DNA of 64,000 bases, taken from NCBI RefSeq assembly GCF_018139565.1, contig NZ_JAGSPK010000001.1:682001-746000 (forward strand), read 5' to 3'. This document shows positions 9,057-17,525 of the stretch, piece by piece. Both the position numbers and the translations under genes were made by a program. The first letter of the stretch is position 1; each line of letters begins with the position of its first letter. A model generated the notes under the pieces. The model saw nothing but the letters and a program-made list of their open reading frames with translations. It did no database searches and was not told where the DNA came from. The stretch is from Cognatundibacterium rivi (GTDB lineage: Bacteria > Pseudomonadota > Gammaproteobacteria > Burkholderiales > Burkholderiaceae_D).

Positions 9057-9107
9057 AAGGGAAAGGCGAACAGCACGTCAATACTGAATACCGCCACTCA
9101 CTGAGTG

Positions 9108-9437
9108 TTATTGCTGAATAAGCCGAACCACAAGAGACGGCGCACCATTACCGTCAGTGGTATTGCTGATCAGTGTCAGTAAGCGGTCGATATTCGGATG
9201 CTTACCTGGAAACGCTTTAGCGTCGGCAGTGTGTTCCGCATACAAGCGCAGCCCTTTTTCTGCCGCTGCGGCATTGATCTCACCGAACTCTAGGCCCAAC
9301 GCATGATAGACACGCACACTGCCTGCCGTGCCCGGCTTGTTTTCCAGTCTGGCGACGAGCACCTCACCATCCGATAATTCCAGCGCTGCGATATGATCAA
9401 TGCTGGGGAGGGTGGCTAAGACTTCACTGAATTGCAT
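9108..9437 (-). CDS. DUF2322-like protein
   Basis: A 109-residue cytoplasmic protein starting MQFSEVLATLPSIDHIAALEL, with a conserved-looking middle part (VYHALGLEFGEINAAAAEKGL) and a C-terminal segment ending VVRLIQQ. It resembles the DUF2322 family of small proteobacterial proteins, with no known function. The ATG at 9437 was chosen over an upstream start at 9521 because a GAAAGAAA ribosome site precedes it and the extension is not protein-like. It lies downstream of sbcC on the same strand, 150 bases away. That gap contains two direct copies of GAATGTCGGC (about 9492 and 9510). Confidence 0.6.
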   Translation of the reverse strand: MQFSEVLATLPSIDHIAALELSDGEVLVARLENKPGTAGSVRVYHALGLEFGEINAAAAEKGLRLYAEHTADAKAFPGKHPNIDRLLTLISNTTDGNGAPSLVVRLIQQ

Positions 9438-9587
9438 GGGGTTTCTTTCAAAAAAATTGTGAACAGAAAAATAGTAGTTGCAAATGTTGGAGAATGTCGG
9501 CGTATGCGCGAATGTCGGCATTCTAAGGTCATCCCGGAATCATTTTCAATGTCAGCGGATTTCGGATTACACGATAAAACCTGATCG

Positions 9588-12500
9588 TTATAAAACTCCC
9601 ACCAAACTTCGTCCTCCGGCTGTTCTTTGCACCATGATTTTGGTTGCGATGCGTTCGGTCATTTCCTGCACGTGCGAGATCACGCCGACTTTGCGGCCCT
9701 GGGCTTGCAGGCTGTCTAAGGCGTCCATCGCGACTCTGAGGGTGTCGGCGTCGAGACTGCCGAAACCTTCGTCGATGAACAGCGATTCGACTTTGACGCG
9801 ATTGCTGGACAGCGAGGCCAGGCCTAGCGCGAGGGCGAGTGAAACCAGGAAAGATTCGCCGCCGGACAGTGAATGTACCGAGCGGTTTTCATCGCCCATA
9901 TCCTGATCTATCACCATCAGACCTAAGCTGTCTTGTATGCGTTGCAGGCGGTAACGCCGTGCTAATTGGTGCAGATGCTGATTGGCATAAGCGAGCAGCA
10001 CATCGAGTGTGTATTGCTGCGCATAATTGCGGAACTTTTTTCCGTCCGACGAACCGATCAGATCGTTGAGTTGCGCCCAGATACGCTGACGATGTTGTTG
10101 CTGCTGCATTTCCTCTAACAGACTGGCGGATTGCTGGCGACGCGCATCGTCCTGCGCTTTGGTCAGCTGTCGCTGGCTCAGTTGCTGTTGCGCTTGCTGA
10201 CGATCGCTTTGCTGTGCGTGCAGACATTGCCGCAAATGCGTGATATGTGCTGCGTTGCTGTTGTCAACGTTGTCGCTGGTTGCTGTTGTGTGTTCGGTGT
10301 CTGCGGTATCGTCGGAAGCTGCAACATCTGGCAGCGATAACTCTGGCGGGGCTTGTAACTGATGAGCACTGCTTTGCTGGCGGCGTTCCTGCAATACCGT
10401 TGCTGCTTGTTGACGCGCATTGGCGATCGCTTGCAGTGCGCTGCGTTCGGCGTTGATCCATGCATTGTCATGTTCCAGCAGTGTGCGTAACTCAGCCTCG
10501 GTGAGGATGCCGCTGCGGCTGGGATCATCATGATCACTTCCGCTGTCGTGATGTCTGGTGTCGGTATTCTGTGCGTTGTAGTGCGCTAACCATGCCGTCA
10601 GTTGTGTTTGTGCGTTGATCGCTTCTTGCTGATGCAAGCTGTGCCGCGCTTCTGCCTGGACGAGTGCTTCGATGCTGCGGCTCAGCTGTTGCTGGCTGGC
10701 GCTGGTCGCAATCGTTTGTTGCGTGAGCTGGTCTTTTGCCGCTTGTATCGCATTGGCAAAGCGTGCACTGACGATCGCCACGGCTTCGCCCTGAAACAGC
10801 GCGCGGCGTTGCTGTTGTTTTTCGCTGAGCGCGCGCTCGCTGTTGCTGAGTGCCAGCGCGATACGTTGCTGCTCATCGTTGGCTTTTTGCTGTTGAGTGC
10901 GGCTGCTTTCCAGACTGATATTCAGCGTTGCAATACCTTGTTCGGTTTGCTGATGTGTTTGTTGCTGCTGTTGCCAGTCGAGTGCATGTTGTTTGCATTG
11001 CTGCCGGAATGCGGTAGCAGAAACCTGCCAGTGTTCACGCCAGGATACCTGCACATCGTTGTTGCCATCGCTGTCAGTATCCGCAACGGTGAAAGCGGCA
11101 TCGAGTTCATTCAGCAGGTCGTTAAGCCGGGTCTGGCTGTGTATCGCTTGTTCCGCGATATTCGCGCGCTCAGCGACGGTGCTTGCCATCGCGTTCAACG
11201 CAATAGTATGTGCGTCTTTTAAGCTCAGATATAACTGATGTCCTTTATCCCATGCGGCTTGCGCGGCATCTTTGGCCTGCAAGGCCTGATAATAAAGGGC
11301 CTCGCTTTTTTGTATTTCTGCGATACGAGTTTGAAGTGCTTGCTGCTGTTGTTCCAGCGATTGCCATATTTGCAGATACGATAATTCTGCTGATGCGGTA
11401 GCCGCAAACATGGCGTGTTGTTGCCACTGTGTCTGCAGGCGCGTAATTTGATCGCGCTCGGTGGTCAGTTCCTGCTCCAGTTGCAGCAGTTGCTGGCGGT
11501 ATTGTGTCGCCAGTGTCTGATGGTGACTGATTTTTTCGCGTGCAGCTTGTTCTTGCTGGCGGCAATCCTGCACCTGCGCTTGCAGTTGCATCAGCAGCGC
11601 GTGCAATTGCGGATTGCTGTCAGCCTGCGCATATGGATGCGTCGTTGCCCCACACACCGGGCAGGGTGCTTCGTCCTGTAATTGCGCACGCAAACTTTCT
11701 ACATTATCGGCACAGGCGGTCTCTGCTGTTCTGAGTGCGCGTTCTGCTTGCTGTAAAGCCGCGCTGAATGCAGGCAATGTCGTATTCACTTGCGCACTCG
11801 CATCTTGTGCTGCTTTCAGCGCTGAGTGTGCTTGCTGGTTTTGTGTTTGCAGTTGCTGCAGACGCGTTTCACGTTCTTGTAACTGCGCTAATAATTGCAG
11901 ACCGCTACTGAGCTGTTCGCGTTTTTCTTCAGCATTTTGTTTGTCGCGACGGAGTGCGACGAAATCGATCAGCGCAAATGCCTGTGCAGTTTGCTGGCGC
12001 TGCTGATCGGCGGCGGCCAGTGCTTGTTCCGCGCTGAGCAGACTGGCGGCATGTTGCGCCGCTTGCGCCTGTTGCGACACTTTTTTTGCATCCAGTGCGA
12101 GGATGCTGGCTTGATGGCGTTCGTGGTCGGCGCGGGCAACGGTGGCCTGAGAAAATAAGGCATCCCATTTGTCCCAGTGTTCGGCGAGCGCGCGTAGGTA
12201 GGTGTGTTGTTGCAACCACTGTGCTGCGTTTGCCAATCGCTTTTGCAACTGCAACAGTTCGTTGTGCTTACTTTCAACTACCGTGTTGGCTTCACGGCAT
12301 GCGATATCTGCTTGTTCTTTGCTTTGCTGCAAAGCTTGATGCGCAGGCAACATCGTTTCTATACTGGCATCCAGCGCTTTGGCCTGATCGAGTGCAATAG
12401 CGGCCGCTGCTTGTTCCTGTTCTTTGCTCTGTAATTCGTTTTGCGCGAGAAGATATGCTGCCTGCGTTTGTTGTTGCGCCTGCTGCGCTTGCTGCAGCTG

Positions 12501-13499
12501 ATGCTGAGCATTTTCTATCGCTGCCTGATCTTGCGTCATCTCGCGTTGCAGGCGGGTGATGTCGGCGATCAGCGGGCGAGCGCTTTGCACCGTATCGATT
12601 TGTTGCAGTTTGCGCTGACGCGGAATGCTGGAGGCACACGCCTGCTCGCGTTCCTGCACGTCCGATAACGCAGCCTGCTCGCTTTGTGCGAATTTTTCGG
12701 CATCCTGATACCAGCGCAGATGCAGTTCGATAGCGGCGATGTGGACACTCAATTTTTCCAGTGTCGTTTGCGCGGTGGCGATCTGCTGTTCCAACGCTGC
12801 GCGTTCTTCATCGCTTAATGGCTGATTGTCAGCGAGGCGGCTGTGAAAACGCTCCAGCGCTTCGCGTTCGTCTTTGGCGCGCTTGAAAGCACTGATCGAC
12901 AGTGCAGAATAAATATCGCTGCCGGTGAGCGTTTCGAGTAACTCGCCGCGCTCGTTATCATCGGCTTTCAGGAAGCTGGAAAATTCATTTTGTGCGAGCA
13001 GAACAGCGCGTGTGAATTGTTCAAATTTGAGACCTATGCGTTTGACGATTTCATCTTTGACTTCGGTTTTCTTGCCACCAATGGCCAGCATTTCCGGCAA
13101 TTGATGCAGCGTCATCGTGGTTGGTTGCAAGCTGCCATTCGCCTTGTTACGCGAACGGCGCACACTCCAGCGTGCACGATAATTGATGCCATCGTTACCG
13201 GTGAAATCCACTTCGGCATAACCTTCACCCGTGCCACGACGCAGCAGGTTACCGGTGTCTTGTTGCGAGATCAGTTCTTTGCCATCCGGCAGGGTTTTAT
13301 TGCCACCGGCTTTTACCAAGCGCGGCGTATTTTCATACAAGGCCATGCAGAGCGCATCGAGCAGCGTGCTCTTACCGGCGCCAGTCGCGCCACTGATCGC
13401 GAATAAGCCAGCGGAACGCAAGGGTTCCTGTTCAAAATCGACGACAAATTCCCCCGCCAGTGAGGCCAGATTTTTACCCCGTAGTGCCAGAATTTTCAT
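9588..13499 (-). CDS. sbcC: Exonuclease SbcC, SMC-like ATPase subunit
   Basis: ATPase subunit of the SbcCD nuclease, which opens hairpins and protein-blocked DNA ends during replication and repair. At 1303 residues it is longer than the ~1050-residue E. coli protein, mainly through a very Gln/Ala-rich coiled coil. Walker A is at residues ~36-48 (SGATGAGKSTLLD). The zinc hook is CPVCG in the middle of the coiled coil. The signature HSLSGGESFLVSLALALGLA and Walker B SLFIDEGFGSLD are near the C-terminus. The start overlaps the sbcD stop by 4 bases (ATGA), so the two are co-translated. Confidence 0.95.
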   Translation of the reverse strand: MKILALRGKNLASLAGEFVVDFEQEPLRSAGLFAISGATGAGKSTLLDALCMALYENTPRLVKAGGNKTLPDGKELISQQDTGNLLRRGTGEGYAEVDFTGNDGINYRARWSVRRSRNKANGSLQPTTMTLHQLPEMLAIGGKKTEVKDEIVKRIGLKFEQFTRAVLLAQNEFSSFLKADDNERGELLETLTGSDIYSALSISAFKRAKDEREALERFHSRLADNQPLSDEERAALEQQIATAQTTLEKLSVHIAAIELHLRWYQDAEKFAQSEQAALSDVQEREQACASSIPRQRKLQQIDTVQSARPLIADITRLQREMTQDQAAIENAQHQLQQAQQAQQQTQAAYLLAQNELQSKEQEQAAAAIALDQAKALDASIETMLPAHQALQQSKEQADIACREANTVVESKHNELLQLQKRLANAAQWLQQHTYLRALAEHWDKWDALFSQATVARADHERHQASILALDAKKVSQQAQAAQHAASLLSAEQALAAADQQRQQTAQAFALIDFVALRRDKQNAEEKREQLSSGLQLLAQLQERETRLQQLQTQNQQAHSALKAAQDASAQVNTTLPAFSAALQQAERALRTAETACADNVESLRAQLQDEAPCPVCGATTHPYAQADSNPQLHALLMQLQAQVQDCRQQEQAAREKISHHQTLATQYRQQLLQLEQELTTERDQITRLQTQWQQHAMFAATASAELSYLQIWQSLEQQQQALQTRIAEIQKSEALYYQALQAKDAAQAAWDKGHQLYLSLKDAHTIALNAMASTVAERANIAEQAIHSQTRLNDLLNELDAAFTVADTDSDGNNDVQVSWREHWQVSATAFRQQCKQHALDWQQQQQTHQQTEQGIATLNISLESSRTQQQKANDEQQRIALALSNSERALSEKQQQRRALFQGEAVAIVSARFANAIQAAKDQLTQQTIATSASQQQLSRSIEALVQAEARHSLHQQEAINAQTQLTAWLAHYNAQNTDTRHHDSGSDHDDPSRSGILTEAELRTLLEHDNAWINAERSALQAIANARQQAATVLQERRQQSSAHQLQAPPELSLPDVAASDDTADTEHTTATSDNVDNSNAAHITHLRQCLHAQQSDRQQAQQQLSQRQLTKAQDDARRQQSASLLEEMQQQQHRQRIWAQLNDLIGSSDGKKFRNYAQQYTLDVLLAYANQHLHQLARRYRLQRIQDSLGLMVIDQDMGDENRSVHSLSGGESFLVSLALALGLASLSSNRVKVESLFIDEGFGSLDADTLRVAMDALDSLQAQGRKVGVISHVQEMTERIATKIMVQRTAGGRSLVGVL

Positions 13500-14746
13500 G
13501 CCTGCACCTCAGGTGTTGCCAGCAATAATTCGGCAAACGCCGCGCTGATTTCCGGCGGTGTTCCGGTCTGATTTTCATCACCGAATTTACTTTGATACAG
13601 ACGATCAAAGATTTGATCCGGATGCAGCCGTTCCAGTTCGGCTAGCGCAACATCGGATGTTGCACTGACATCTCTGTGCGCAAAGCTGGTTTCGATTTTA
13701 GCGAGACGCACGGGTTTGCCTTCGATGGCCTGTTCTATCGCGGCACGCAAGCCTGGCTCAGGCGCATTCAGCCGAACGCGCACTTCCAGAAATGGCATAC
13801 GTTCGGCGGGCGTATCGTGCGGAATATCGAGTGCGGTTAGTGCCACCAGCACTTGCGCCAGCGGTGCCGGCTTTTCCGGCACGCGCAATAAGGCAACTGC
13901 ACGCGGCACATACAGCGGCGTAATCGCGCTGACCTGATTGTCTTGCAGTTCGACGCGTAATACCTGATGGCGGTAGTCCACTTCGGCGAAGGACAAAGGC
14001 AGCGGGCTGCCGCAATAACGCAGGTGTTCCTGCTTGCCGATTTTTTGCGCCAGATGCAGATGTCCGAGTGCCGCGTAAGCGACGTTGCCGTCGAATATAT
14101 TTGCTGACAAAGCTTCTGTGCCGCCGATGACGATGCGGCGTTCGGATTCTTCAGAAATTTCGCCGCCCACCATATGGCAATGACCCAGCGCGATGATGGC
14201 TTGCCGCGGTGCGCGGATGTCGTTTGCGTGTTGTAAGACCTGACGATATAACAGCGCGATGCCTTCCATATACGGATCATTCGCGTTGTCTATGCGCGGT
14301 ACATCACCCGGGCGCAGAAACGGAATCGCCATACACCAGGCGGCAATATCACCCTGTGCATTTTTCAGCGGCACCAGCAATGATGCAATGTCGATGCTGC
14401 CATCAGCTAAACGCGGTACAAAACCAATGACAGTCACATCCAGACTATCGAGCAAAGGTGCCGGTGCTTCGAGACGCCCCGGCGAATCATGGTTACCCGC
14501 AATGATGACGATCTGTAAGTGCGGCAGGCGGTTTTTGCTTTGTTGCAGAAAACGGTAAAACTGTTTTTGGGCGGCCGCCGAAGGATTGGCGGTATCAAAA
14601 ATATCGCCGCAAATCAGCAAGGCATCAGCCTGCTCGCTGACCAGTGTATCGCTCAGCCAGTCGAGAAAAGCCTGATGTTCAACACTGCGGTCAAACTGAT
14701 GCAGGGTCTGGCCGAGGTGCCAGTCGGAAGTATGAATGAAGCGCAA
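13496..14746 (-). CDS. sbcD: Exonuclease SbcD, Mre11-like nuclease subunit
   Basis: Metal-dependent nuclease subunit of SbcCD. Motifs of the calcineurin-like phosphoesterase fold are seen in order: FIHTSDWHLGQ, LICGDIFD, IIAGNHDSPGRL, IALGHCHMVGG and ALGHLHLAQK. The longest frame reaches a start at 14830, but the protein there does not resemble the family. A TTG at 14746, preceded by AAAGG, begins six codons before the first metal-binding Asp and gives 416 residues, close to the ~400-residue family length. The gene leads the sbcDC operon. The 235 bases upstream, to 14982, hold its promoter and nothing else I could identify. Confidence 0.9.
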   Translation of the reverse strand: MRFIHTSDWHLGQTLHQFDRSVEHQAFLDWLSDTLVSEQADALLICGDIFDTANPSAAAQKQFYRFLQQSKNRLPHLQIVIIAGNHDSPGRLEAPAPLLDSLDVTVIGFVPRLADGSIDIASLLVPLKNAQGDIAAWCMAIPFLRPGDVPRIDNANDPYMEGIALLYRQVLQHANDIRAPRQAIIALGHCHMVGGEISEESERRIVIGGTEALSANIFDGNVAYAALGHLHLAQKIGKQEHLRYCGSPLPLSFAEVDYRHQVLRVELQDNQVSAITPLYVPRAVALLRVPEKPAPLAQVLVALTALDIPHDTPAERMPFLEVRVRLNAPEPGLRAAIEQAIEGKPVRLAKIETSFAHRDVSATSDVALAELERLHPDQIFDRLYQSKFGDENQTGTPPEISAAFAELLLATPEVQA

Positions 14747-14981
14747 GGGAAACCTTTGAATGCGGTAGCAGTGCGATGTCAGTTTGTCCGGACCGCCTGC
14801 TTTGCTGGCTTTCCGGGGCGGGTCAGGCATCGCTGTGCTTGTCTATGGTGTTAATTTATAGCGATGACTTTACCAGAGCTGCCTGCAAAATGTCTGATCA
14901 GATATTTGAAATCTTGGAAATGAACGCCCTATATTTTATGCGCTTCACAGAGCCAAAATGGCTGGGAAGACTCATATTCAT

Positions 14982-15914
14982 TCAGGGATTCAGCAGCGTT
15001 TGCATATCCGGGTGCGCTGTTTGCAACTCTTTGAGAATGCGGGTGCTGTCGCTTAATAATTGCTGGCGTTGTTTGTCGCCGCCAGCATCATGCGGAAATG
15101 CTGCCAGCAATCGTTCACGGATATTTCCGTCACAGACACCGCTGTACGCGCATTGCTCGGTCGCCTGCAGGCTGTCAGCGGCACATGGATAACCGAGCTG
15201 GCACGCCGCCAGCGTGAATGCTTTTGCACGAATACTGAGTGTTGCCTGTTGTTCTTCATCGAGACTATTGCTGCGCAGGTAGGCATTGACAAAGCCGCGC
15301 AAGGATTCCAGCGCCTGTGGGTTGCGCGTCGCTAACGCAGCGTTGGCCGCTTGCATCGCGCCAGCGTACTGCTCTTGCTGCAGCAATTGGCTTGCGCGTT
15401 CGCCGGCTGTTCTGACCATGCCATCGGACCAATGTGCTTGCTGTATCTGCTGCTGTTGCCGTATCTCATCCGCAGTGAGCTGATCGAAATTTTTACAACG
15501 TTCTGTCAGTTGCTTGTATGCGATTTTTTGTGGGGACGTATCTGCCAGTGTTTGCATTTGTTGGCGCAGGGTATCGCCATCGGCACCTGCAAAATTCGGC
15601 ACACAGGTGCGCCAGGCGCGATAAGCCAGTTGCTGGCGTGCGGCATCCTGTGCATTCTTGTTTTGTTCAAAAATCGCGCGTAAATCTTTGCTTTGTTCCA
15701 GCGGATCGGCAATGACGGTGTTTGTCGTCAGCGTTTCGCCGGGGCGCGTATCGTTTACGTGATTGCTGTCGCCACTTGCTGCCGATGAACTGCCGTGCAT
15801 GACTAATCTGATCGGCGCATGATCGCTGCCACCAGAATTTTGCGTGGCGAATACCAGCATCAGCACGACGCTGCTGAGAAAGATGGAAAATATCAGCAAT
15901 TGTTTGTGGGACAT
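14982..15914 (-). CDS. Membrane-anchored protein of unknown function
   Basis: A 310-residue protein I do not recognise. One N-terminal transmembrane helix (about residues 5-24, QLLIFSIFLSSVVLMLVFAT) is followed by a low-complexity Ser/Thr/Asn-rich linker (~30-75). The rest is a Gln/Ala-rich, probably all-helical domain with six cysteines, including the CQLGYPCAADS and CAYSGVCDG segments that suggest periplasmic disulfides. No catalytic signature is visible. It is likely anchored in the inner membrane with its body in the periplasm. A 10-bp inverted repeat lies just upstream at 15998-16026. Confidence 0.6.
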   Translation of the reverse strand: MSHKQLLIFSIFLSSVVLMLVFATQNSGGSDHAPIRLVMHGSSSAASGDSNHVNDTRPGETLTTNTVIADPLEQSKDLRAIFEQNKNAQDAARQQLAYRAWRTCVPNFAGADGDTLRQQMQTLADTSPQKIAYKQLTERCKNFDQLTADEIRQQQQIQQAHWSDGMVRTAGERASQLLQQEQYAGAMQAANAALATRNPQALESLRGFVNAYLRSNSLDEEQQATLSIRAKAFTLAACQLGYPCAADSLQATEQCAYSGVCDGNIRERLLAAFPHDAGGDKQRQQLLSDSTRILKELQTAHPDMQTLLNP

Positions 15915-15997
15915 GAAATGACTATCGAGGGTGGATTGGCGCTGTATTGTTTTTTTGTTGATGTTTTGTTTGATGCTTTGTTTGATGTTGTATGAAG

Positions 15998-16026
15998 CGG
16001 CTATCCGTCAGACCAGCGGATAGCCG
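15998..16026. repeat. 10-bp inverted repeat between two minus-strand genes
   Basis: CGGCTATCCG (15998-16007) and CGGATAGCCG (16017-16026) form a strong hairpin with a 9-base loop. On the minus strand, where the neighbouring RNase gene ends, no T-run follows, so it is not a classic terminator in that direction. A short tandem of TTTGTTTGATG units lies next to it at about 15964-15988. Confidence 0.5.
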
Positions 16027-16157
16027 TGTTCATTTTTACCTGCGTCGCATACTGCGTCAGCGTCAACATGACCGTCACCATTACCGTTACCGTAAATTTT
16101 TCGGTCTACGACAATTCGACCATGATGAATGCCGTCAGCAACGCAACGCCACAGTTA

Positions 16158-16892
16158 TTATGGTTTGGCGATAAAAATATTCGTGCTTGGGCAGGTGCCG
16201 GCCACATTCGCATTCGTAACCAGCGATGTCGATGCCGGGAATTGGCTCAGATTATTTTTATTCAGATTCACCCAGACTTCAGTCAGATAGCTGACGCCAT
16301 TGGTTTTGGTACATTTCAGCGACACTGCGGACGAGCCGCTGCTGCCGAACGATGTATTTGCGGCTGCCAGCAATTGCGAACGCGACAAAGTTTTACCTAC
16401 ATTGTTCGCGATCAGCGTGTTCAGTGCAGTTTGCCCCAGACGATTGCTCAGACTGCTGGCGTCGCCCCAGTAGTTGTCGGCTGTTTTAGTGCTGCAGCTG
16501 CCATGTTTGAACCATTCATGTTTATCGAGGCAGGATTGCACGCCTGGCATATAAGTGCTGAGTACCGACAAGGTAGAACTGCTGGCGCCGTAAGAATCCA
16601 TGCTGCACCATGCGCTGCTGGCGTCCAGATCGATATCTCTTTGTGGAACATTGCAATATTGCGGATGATTGCCATCGTAGGCGTTTGGCCACAGACCATG
16701 CAAAGCTAAATGCGAGGCAGCGTAAGTGCCTTTCAGATTCTGACATTCAGGTTTGCTGCTGTGAGTGACGCAAAAGCCAGGCTGCCATGACGCGGCGAGT
16801 AAAACGAAGTCATACGATTGCGCTTGTGCCGCAACGCTGACCAGCATAGAAACACATAGAGCGACTGACGCCTTGATTAATTTAGACAACAT
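16158..16892 (-). CDS. Secreted ribonuclease, RNase T2 family
   Basis: A 244-residue exported RNase of the T2/RNase I family, which cuts single-stranded RNA through 2',3'-cyclic phosphates, normally in the periplasm or outside the cell. The signal peptide is residues 1-24 (ending AAQAQ). Both active-site segments are intact: CAS I LALHGLWP and CAS II KHEWFKHGSC, providing the catalytic histidines, Glu and Lys. At least eight cysteines are present, consistent with periplasmic disulfides. It is a stand-alone gene. Together with the exported EndoG-like nuclease at 40411 it suggests nucleic-acid scavenging. Confidence 0.9.
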   Translation of the reverse strand: MLSKLIKASVALCVSMLVSVAAQAQSYDFVLLAASWQPGFCVTHSSKPECQNLKGTYAASHLALHGLWPNAYDGNHPQYCNVPQRDIDLDASSAWCSMDSYGASSSTLSVLSTYMPGVQSCLDKHEWFKHGSCSTKTADNYWGDASSLSNRLGQTALNTLIANNVGKTLSRSQLLAAANTSFGSSGSSAVSLKCTKTNGVSYLTEVWVNLNKNNLSQFPASTSLVTNANVAGTCPSTNIFIAKP

Positions 16893-17215
16893 AGATTTTC
16901 CCTGAGGTTAATGTTTATTTGTTTTTAAATCGACATACACTGAGATGCCAGTGAGGTGAAAGCGCATCGCTGAGACATGAACGCGCCGGATTTATCGCCA
17001 GTGTGGCGACTTGAGAAAGTTACCGTCAGGATATGACGACAATGTGACAAATTTGTAATTTAAATATACTAACGATTTGCGCGGCTACGCACCGGGCAAT
17101 TTGGCCCCGCAAATGTTGTTTTATGACGATTTCTGCGAGATTGTTCGACTGTTGCCAAAGTGCTGCGACGCTGTTCGCAGCGATAGTTTGTATGCAGGGG
17201 GCGTTTTCTGTCGAA

Positions 17216-17248
17216 AAAGCAAAAAAAAGGCAGCCTTATCAGGCTGCC
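17216..17248 (-). terminator. Minus-strand intrinsic terminator without an upstream gene
   Basis: GGCAGCCT (17229-17236) pairs with AGGCTGCC (17241-17248) with a 4-base loop. Read on the minus strand it is followed by eight T. No minus-strand gene lies between here and 17526, so the transcript it ends is probably non-coding. Confidence 0.7.
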
Positions 17249-17330
17249 GAATGGATGGTTAATCCGAGGGGAGACGTTCACATGTCTGACGCGCACTATA
17301 TATGCTGAGTGTTACGTGGGTATGACAGTT
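17249..17330 (-). ncRNA. Candidate small RNA upstream of the orphan terminator
   Basis: On the minus strand, the stretch leading into the terminator at 17216-17248 contains a C-rich, probably unpaired segment (CGTCTCCCCTCGG). It is complementary to Shine-Dalgarno-like sequence, as in many regulatory small RNAs. No promoter match is strong; an AT-rich TATATA lies near 17300. Boundaries are estimates. Confidence 0.25.
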
Positions 17331-17472
17331 ACGAACGAAACTGTATGCACTTGCACAGCTGTAAAGCTTGAAGAGACACATAGCTCATGGCGGTGATACC
17401 GAAAACTGATGAGTTTCTCTATATAAATAGTGATTATTCACTGTATATTCTGATCTCCTATGTCTTTATAAT

Positions 17473-17498
17473 GCCCGCTCAAAATTCGCGGGTTTTTT
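17473..17498 (+). terminator. Plus-strand intrinsic terminator just before the symporter
   Basis: CCCGC and GCGGG form a stem around TCAAAATTC, followed by seven T. It lies only 28 bases before the symporter start, so it either ends a short upstream transcript or attenuates the symporter messenger. Confidence 0.65.
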
Positions 17499-17525
17499 TA
17501 TTGGTTTCCTGACACACGCCACTTC

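Larger units (their letters stand above)
16893..17525. other. 633-base gene-poor stretch with opposed terminators
   Basis: Between the divergent RNase T2 and symporter genes. No coding frame here looks real. It holds a minus-strand terminator (17216-17248) and a plus-strand terminator (17473-17498), each without a gene in front of it. This suggests one or two small non-coding transcripts. Confidence 0.5.

Noticed and set aside
10080..12500. CAG/GCTG-rich tandem repeat tract
   Set aside because: It is the Gln/Ala-rich coiled coil of SbcC. The units are irregular and not a true tandem repeat.
16026..16157. Plus-strand frame with a TVTITVTV stretch
   Set aside because: It runs straight into the antisense of the RNase T2 gene and has no ribosome site. 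The ACCGT(T/C)AC repetition is short and probably accidental.
17405..17440. CTGATGAG next to CGAAA, resembling a hammerhead ribozyme core
   Set aside because: The two boxes touch directly, with no stem between them and in the wrong order for any of the three known circular forms.
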